DNA of 5,818 nucleotides from an uncultured Christensenellaceae bacterium (GTDB lineage Bacteria > Bacillota > Clostridia > Christensenellales > Borkfalkiaceae). Under the pieces are notes generated by a model that saw only the letters and a program-made list of their open reading frames with translations, did no database searches and was not told where the DNA came from. Numbering within the stretch: position 1 is the first letter of the stretch; the number at the start of each line of letters is the position of its first letter. The translations under genes were made by a program, and so were the position numbers. Where the stretch lies: NCBI GenBank assembly GCA_910587625.1, contig CAJUMW010000003.1:134960-140777 (forward strand). The letters run 5' to 3'. Shown piece after piece: positions 5,517 through 5,818 of this stretch.

Positions 5517-5818
5517 GCTCAAATAGTCTTTAAGTATATCAAGAACTCCCTGTGTGTGCTCGTTACTGTCGACAATTATTAAAAGCGTATCATCTCCCGC
5601 AACGCTGCCAAGTATCTCGTCAATATTCAACGAGTCGATAAATACGCCTACGGTAGAACCGTTACCGCGCATTGTCTTTATTAGTATAAGGTTATTTGCC
5701 GACCTAATACCTATAACGCAGCCTTTAAACAGGTTTGTCATTCTGTTTGTAACGCTGTCAACATAACTGTCAAAGCTTGCATATTTATATTTTTTTGTCG
5801 TGCCGGCAACCTTATACA
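5514..5818 (-). CDS. argR: Arginine repressor ArgR (5' end cut by window)
   Basis: C-terminal 100 residues of the arginine-responsive hexameric regulator of arginine biosynthesis and catabolism. The reading frame stays open to the window edge. Whole proteins are about 150 residues, so about 50 residues, nearly all of the winged-helix DNA-binding domain, are outside. Seen: the linker stretch KVAGTTKKYKYASF (compare the family's ...YKYSLP), then the oligomerisation and arginine-binding domain with NLILIKTMRGNGSTVG, FIDSLNIDEILG and GSVAGDDT. GSVAGDDT starts 31 residues before the end; its Asp-Asp pair is the arginine contact in this family (D128-D129 in E. coli). An internal Met at 5741 is not the start, because conserved sequence continues upstream of it. 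It overlaps recN by one base. Confidence 0.94.
   Translation of the reverse strand, partial: YKVAGTTKKYKYASFDSYVDSVTNRMTNLFKGCVIGIRSANNLILIKTMRGNGSTVGVFIDSLNIDEILGSVAGDDTLLIIVDSNEHTQGVLDILKDYLS

Noticed and set aside
1..5818. CRISPR array, tRNA, rRNA, phage or insertion sequence, attachment site
   Set aside because: I saw no spaced repeats, cloverleaf or rRNA-like sequence, integrase or transposase. Almost all of the window is accounted for by conserved chromosomal genes.

Overview
The window carries six protein-coding genes, all on the minus strand, so transcription runs from the high coordinates to the low ones. In that order they are argR (5' end outside the window), recN, spoIVB, a small polytopic membrane protein that resembles SpoIIM, a dacF-type D-Ala-D-Ala carboxypeptidase, and lysA (3' end outside the window). 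The plus strand has no convincing gene. The DNA is AT-rich and densely packed, and the argR-recN-spoIVB order plus sporulation genes point to an endospore-forming member of the Clostridia (Firmicutes). A cysteine-rich exported carboxypeptidase would fit an anaerobe. I cannot name a genus.

Layout. argR and recN overlap at TGATG and look translationally coupled. A rho-independent terminator sits directly on the recN stop codon. spoIVB follows with its own promoter-like sequence. After a 52-nt gap, marked by a perfect 13-bp inverted repeat, comes the SpoIIM-like gene. dacF begins 28 nt after it and ends in a strong terminator. lysA then has its own near-consensus vegetative promoter and a clear ribosome binding site.

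How the genes fit together. In known spore-formers SpoIVB is the forespore protease that signals across the intermembrane space to activate sigma-K. SpoIIM belongs to the peptidoglycan-remodelling complex of engulfment. DacF trims cortex peptidoglycan stem peptides. LysA makes lysine from meso-diaminopimelate, which is also a wall precursor. The order spoIIM ... dacF ... lysA matches the B. subtilis order with the intervening genes missing. spo0A, the usual neighbour downstream of spoIVB, is absent here.

Most interesting observation. The three sporulation genes each lack a Shine-Dalgarno sequence, and each has a sporulation-sigma-like -10 element ending exactly 5 nt before the ATG. For spoIVB and dacF the elements are GTATA-N17-CAAAATA and GTATA-N17-CATACTA (sigma-G/F type). 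For the SpoIIM-like gene they are TCATATA-N14-CATATGTT (sigma-E type). This geometry predicts leaderless or nearly leaderless mRNAs for sporulation genes, whereas the vegetative lysA has a normal SD. It is an inference from sequence and needs 5'-end mapping or comparison with relatives.
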